Below are positions 62,028-64,000 of a stretch of DNA of 64,000 nucleotides, one piece after another (the stretch's first letter is position 1; the number at the start of each line of letters is the position of its first letter). The notes under the pieces are model-generated. The model was not told the DNA's origin and ran no database searches. It saw only the letters and a program-made list of their open reading frames with translations. The position numbers were made by a program, and so were the translations under genes. Source of the DNA: Haloflavibacter putidus (GTDB taxonomy: Bacteria > Bacteroidota > Bacteroidia > Flavobacteriales > Flavobacteriaceae); the NCBI RefSeq assembly GCF_006546625.1, contig NZ_VIAR01000010.1:1-64000 (forward strand). The letters are read 5' to 3'.

Positions 62028-64000
62028 ATGTTGAAAAAGTATTTTTCAAGCCTTTTAATTGCGCTAATGCTCGTCCCCATGGGTGTTATAGCCCAAGATA
62101 TAGAAATTAGTACTATTCAGGGCTATTTATCTTCTAACTCCTCGTTAAAACAAAGTGATATTGCCGGTATAAAAATTAAAGACCAGCATTTCTCTAAAAG
62201 TCTTAACGGCCAAATGGTTTATGTACAACAGCACCATCAAAATGTACCGGTATTTAATGCTATGGGTAGTTTTTTGGTAAAGAATGGTCGTGTAACCCAA
62301 GCAAAAAATAATTTTATATCAGATTTAAGCACGAAAGCAAATACTACGCAAACCGCTTTTGGCCCCACACAAGCAGTAAATAAAGTTGCTGCTGCTTTAA
62401 ACCTTAATCCAACAGGTTTAGAACTTCTCTCTTCTGAAGAAGGCATTTATGAATTTAACAATGCAGGAATTTCCGCTACAAATATCCAAGCAACTAAAGT
62501 TTATTACCCTTCCGGGGAAAATATGCGCCTGGCTTGGGAAGTTAGTTTACAATTAAAAGACGGTTCGCATTGGTGGAATATTCGCTTAGATGCAAGTAAT
62601 GGAACAATTCTGCACCGCGATGATTGGATTGTTTCCTGTAATTTCGATACAGAAAAGCACAGTACACTAGCACATCGTATGCACGCAAATGCGGCTAATC
62701 AATTTGGTTTTAAAGCGGCAAGTTCTCCACAAGATGGTTCTATCTATAATGTTTTTCCTATGGCTGCTCAATCTCCAAATTTTGGTACGCGCACTTTAGA
62801 AAACAATCCAGCAAACGCTTTAGGTTCTCCTTACGGATGGCATGATACAGACCAAGTTGTTGGTCCAGAATATACAATCACACGCGGTAACAATGTTTTT
62901 GCATATGAAAACAGAGACGGCGATAACGCAACAGGATATGCTCCCGATGGCGGAAGCAACCTAAATTTTGATTTTGCCTTAAACTTACAACAAGATCCAG
63001 ATGGTTACATAGACGCCTCGGTAACTAATTTATTTTACTGGAATAATATCGTACATGATTTATGGTATAACTATGGTTTTGACGAACCCAGCGGTAATTT
63101 TCAGCAAAATAACTATGGAAGAGGTGCTACATTTACAGCTAACGATCCTGTTTATGCTAGAGGTCAAGATGGCGCAAACCAAGGCCCCGGAAATAATGCC
63201 ACTTTTGGAACACCTCCAGATGGTCAAAGTCCGGTTATGCGCATGTTTACTTGGGCACCAACTGGTGCTCCGCAAGTTTTAACCGTAAATTCGCCTTCTA
63301 ACTTTGCAGGTAGTTATACAGGAACCACAGCCAATTTTGGTCCGTCAATTCCGGTAACCGGAATTACCGGAGACTTTGTAATTGCAGAAGATGATAATGC
63401 AGGCAACTCGATAGACCCTTATGATGCTTGTGATAATATTACCAATGCAAGTGCAATAGATGGTAACATAGCTATAATACGCAGAGGAGAATGCTCTTTT
63501 GTTGATAAAGTAAATGCAATGCAACAAGCCGGCGCCATTGCTGTAATTATTGTAAATAACGAGTCTGGACCTCCAATTAATATGGGTGGAAACTCTGGAA
63601 CCATCACAATTCCATCAATTATGCTTACTTTATCAGATGGTTTACCAATGATAAATGCTATTGAAGCTGGAAATACTATCAATGGTACTATTATAGAAAG
63701 CGGACCTTATCAAAAAGACGGTTCTTTAGACGGTACAATTATAGCACACGAATATGGCCACGGAGTTTCTAACAGATTAACCGGCGGTAGCGCTAATGCC
63801 AGCTGTCTTTATTCTTGCGAAGAAGTAGACGAAGACGGCAATTGTATACAATATACAGAACAAATGGGCGAAGGCTGGAGCGATTACATAAGCTTAACTA
63901 TGACTATGAAGTCTGGTGATCAAGCTACAGACCCTAGAAGTATTGCTACTTATGCAATTGGACAAGATGCTAACGGTACAGGACTTAGAAATGCTCCGTA
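62028..64000 (+). CDS. Secreted M36 (fungalysin) metalloprotease, 3' end outside window
   Basis: Open from ATG 62028 to the right edge, 657 codons. Signal peptide MLKKYFSSLLIALMLVPMGV. An FTP-type propeptide follows (about 60-200, with VYVQQHHQNVPVFNAMGSF). The fungalysin domain has a protease-associated (PA) insert at about 440-555 (NIAIIRRGECSFVDKVNAMQ). The zinc site is HEYGHGVSNRLTGG at about 574, with third ligand Glu615 in EQMGEGWSDY. The missing end would be expected to carry further domains and a T9SS sorting tail, like the 36947 protease. A TTAACAATTGTTAA palindrome at 61952-61965 lies upstream. Confidence 0.93.
   Translation, partial: MLKKYFSSLLIALMLVPMGVIAQDIEISTIQGYLSSNSSLKQSDIAGIKIKDQHFSKSLNGQMVYVQQHHQNVPVFNAMGSFLVKNGRVTQAKNNFISDLSTKANTTQTAFGPTQAVNKVAAALNLNPTGLELLSSEEGIYEFNNAGISATNIQATKVYYPSGENMRLAWEVSLQLKDGSHWWNIRLDASNGTILHRDDWIVSCNFDTEKHSTLAHRMHANAANQFGFKAASSPQDGSIYNVFPMAAQSPNFGTRTLENNPANALGSPYGWHDTDQVVGPEYTITRGNNVFAYENRDGDNATGYAPDGGSNLNFDFALNLQQDPDGYIDASVTNLFYWNNIVHDLWYNYGFDEPSGNFQQNNYGRGATFTANDPVYARGQDGANQGPGNNATFGTPPDGQSPVMRMFTWAPTGAPQVLTVNSPSNFAGSYTGTTANFGPSIPVTGITGDFVIAEDDNAGNSIDPYDACDNITNASAIDGNIAIIRRGECSFVDKVNAMQQAGAIAVIIVNNESGPPINMGGNSGTITIPSIMLTLSDGLPMINAIEAGNTINGTIIESGPYQKDGSLDGTIIAHEYGHGVSNRLTGGSANASCLYSCEEVDEDGNCIQYTEQMGEGWSDYISLTMTMKSGDQATDPRSIATYAIGQDANGTGLRNAP

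Noticed and set aside
1-64000. CRISPR arrays, prophage, defence islands, rRNA genes.
   Set aside because: No regularly spaced repeats, phage structural genes, restriction or other defence gene sets, or rRNA sequence were seen; dgt is a housekeeping-type single gene here.

Overview
The window looks like chromosomal DNA from a member of the Flavobacteriaceae (Bacteroidota). The evidence is an AT-rich composition, promoters of the Bacteroidota type (TAnnTTTG as the -7 box, sometimes with TTG about 19-20 bases upstream), an absence of obvious Shine-Dalgarno sequences, secreted proteases with a type IX secretion sorting tail, lipoproteins with an acidic stretch after the lipid-carrying cysteine, and typical flavobacterial gene neighbourhoods (ileS / TraR-like / lspA; fbp / GNAT / aspartate kinase; TPR / DUF4286 / rsmA / mgtE). 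Most of it is core genome. The species cannot be fixed from the sequence alone.

Layout. 1-566: the last codons of an IS110-type transposase and a repeat-rich non-coding stretch. 567-8.2 kb: a DUF3108 protein, a possible small RNA, tyrosine catabolism (hmgA, hppD), a patatin / outer-membrane-barrel protein and uvrC. 8.3-11.2 kb: a compact operon of a RimB-like protease, a RimK-like ATP-grasp ligase, an aspartoacylase-like enzyme and 5-formyl-THF cyclo-ligase. 11.2-16.4 kb: lspA, an adhesin-like protein, a TraR/DksA-like protein without its zinc site, and ileS. 16.5-18.1 kb: TerB-like protein and a HigBA toxin-antitoxin pair in repeat-rich DNA. 18.1-25.7 kb: fbp, GNAT, aspartate kinase, an OlsF-like lipid acyltransferase fusion and two tandem secreted paralogues. 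25.7-33 kb: TlpA-like thioredoxin, 2-hydroxyacid dehydrogenase, thioesterase, mgtE, rsmA, DUF4286, TPR protein. 33-43 kb: serS, HTTM protein, ribF, a large secreted reprolysin-type protease, pth, rplY, prs, tRNA-Leu(CAA). 43.3-44.9 kb: an FMN-binding glutamate-synthase-like gene broken by two one-base deletions. 44.9-55.9 kb: serine hydrolase, duplicated SpoIIAA-like protein, DUF481 barrel, MscS channel, HupE-like protein, dCMP deaminase, S41 protease, MarC, DUF3109 and a LytTR-type two-component pair. 56-60 kb: six envelope genes in one orientation, then a possible structured RNA. 60.6-64 kb: dgt and the first two thirds of a secreted M36 metalloprotease that runs off the window.

How the genes work together. 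hmgA and hppD supply consecutive steps of tyrosine breakdown. The RimB/RimK/aspartoacylase trio looks like a system that adds, trims and removes amino-acid tails on a protein or peptide. The divergent LytTR pair faces a run of envelope genes that it may control. prs, rplY, pth, serS, ileS and rsmA are translation or nucleotide housekeeping.

The most unusual signal is not a gene. The ten-base word TTCCGTAAAG (or its complement) occurs 20 times by my reading, half of them in the small intergenic fraction, where composition alone predicts well under one copy. No CRISPR array, prophage or recognisable defence island is present.
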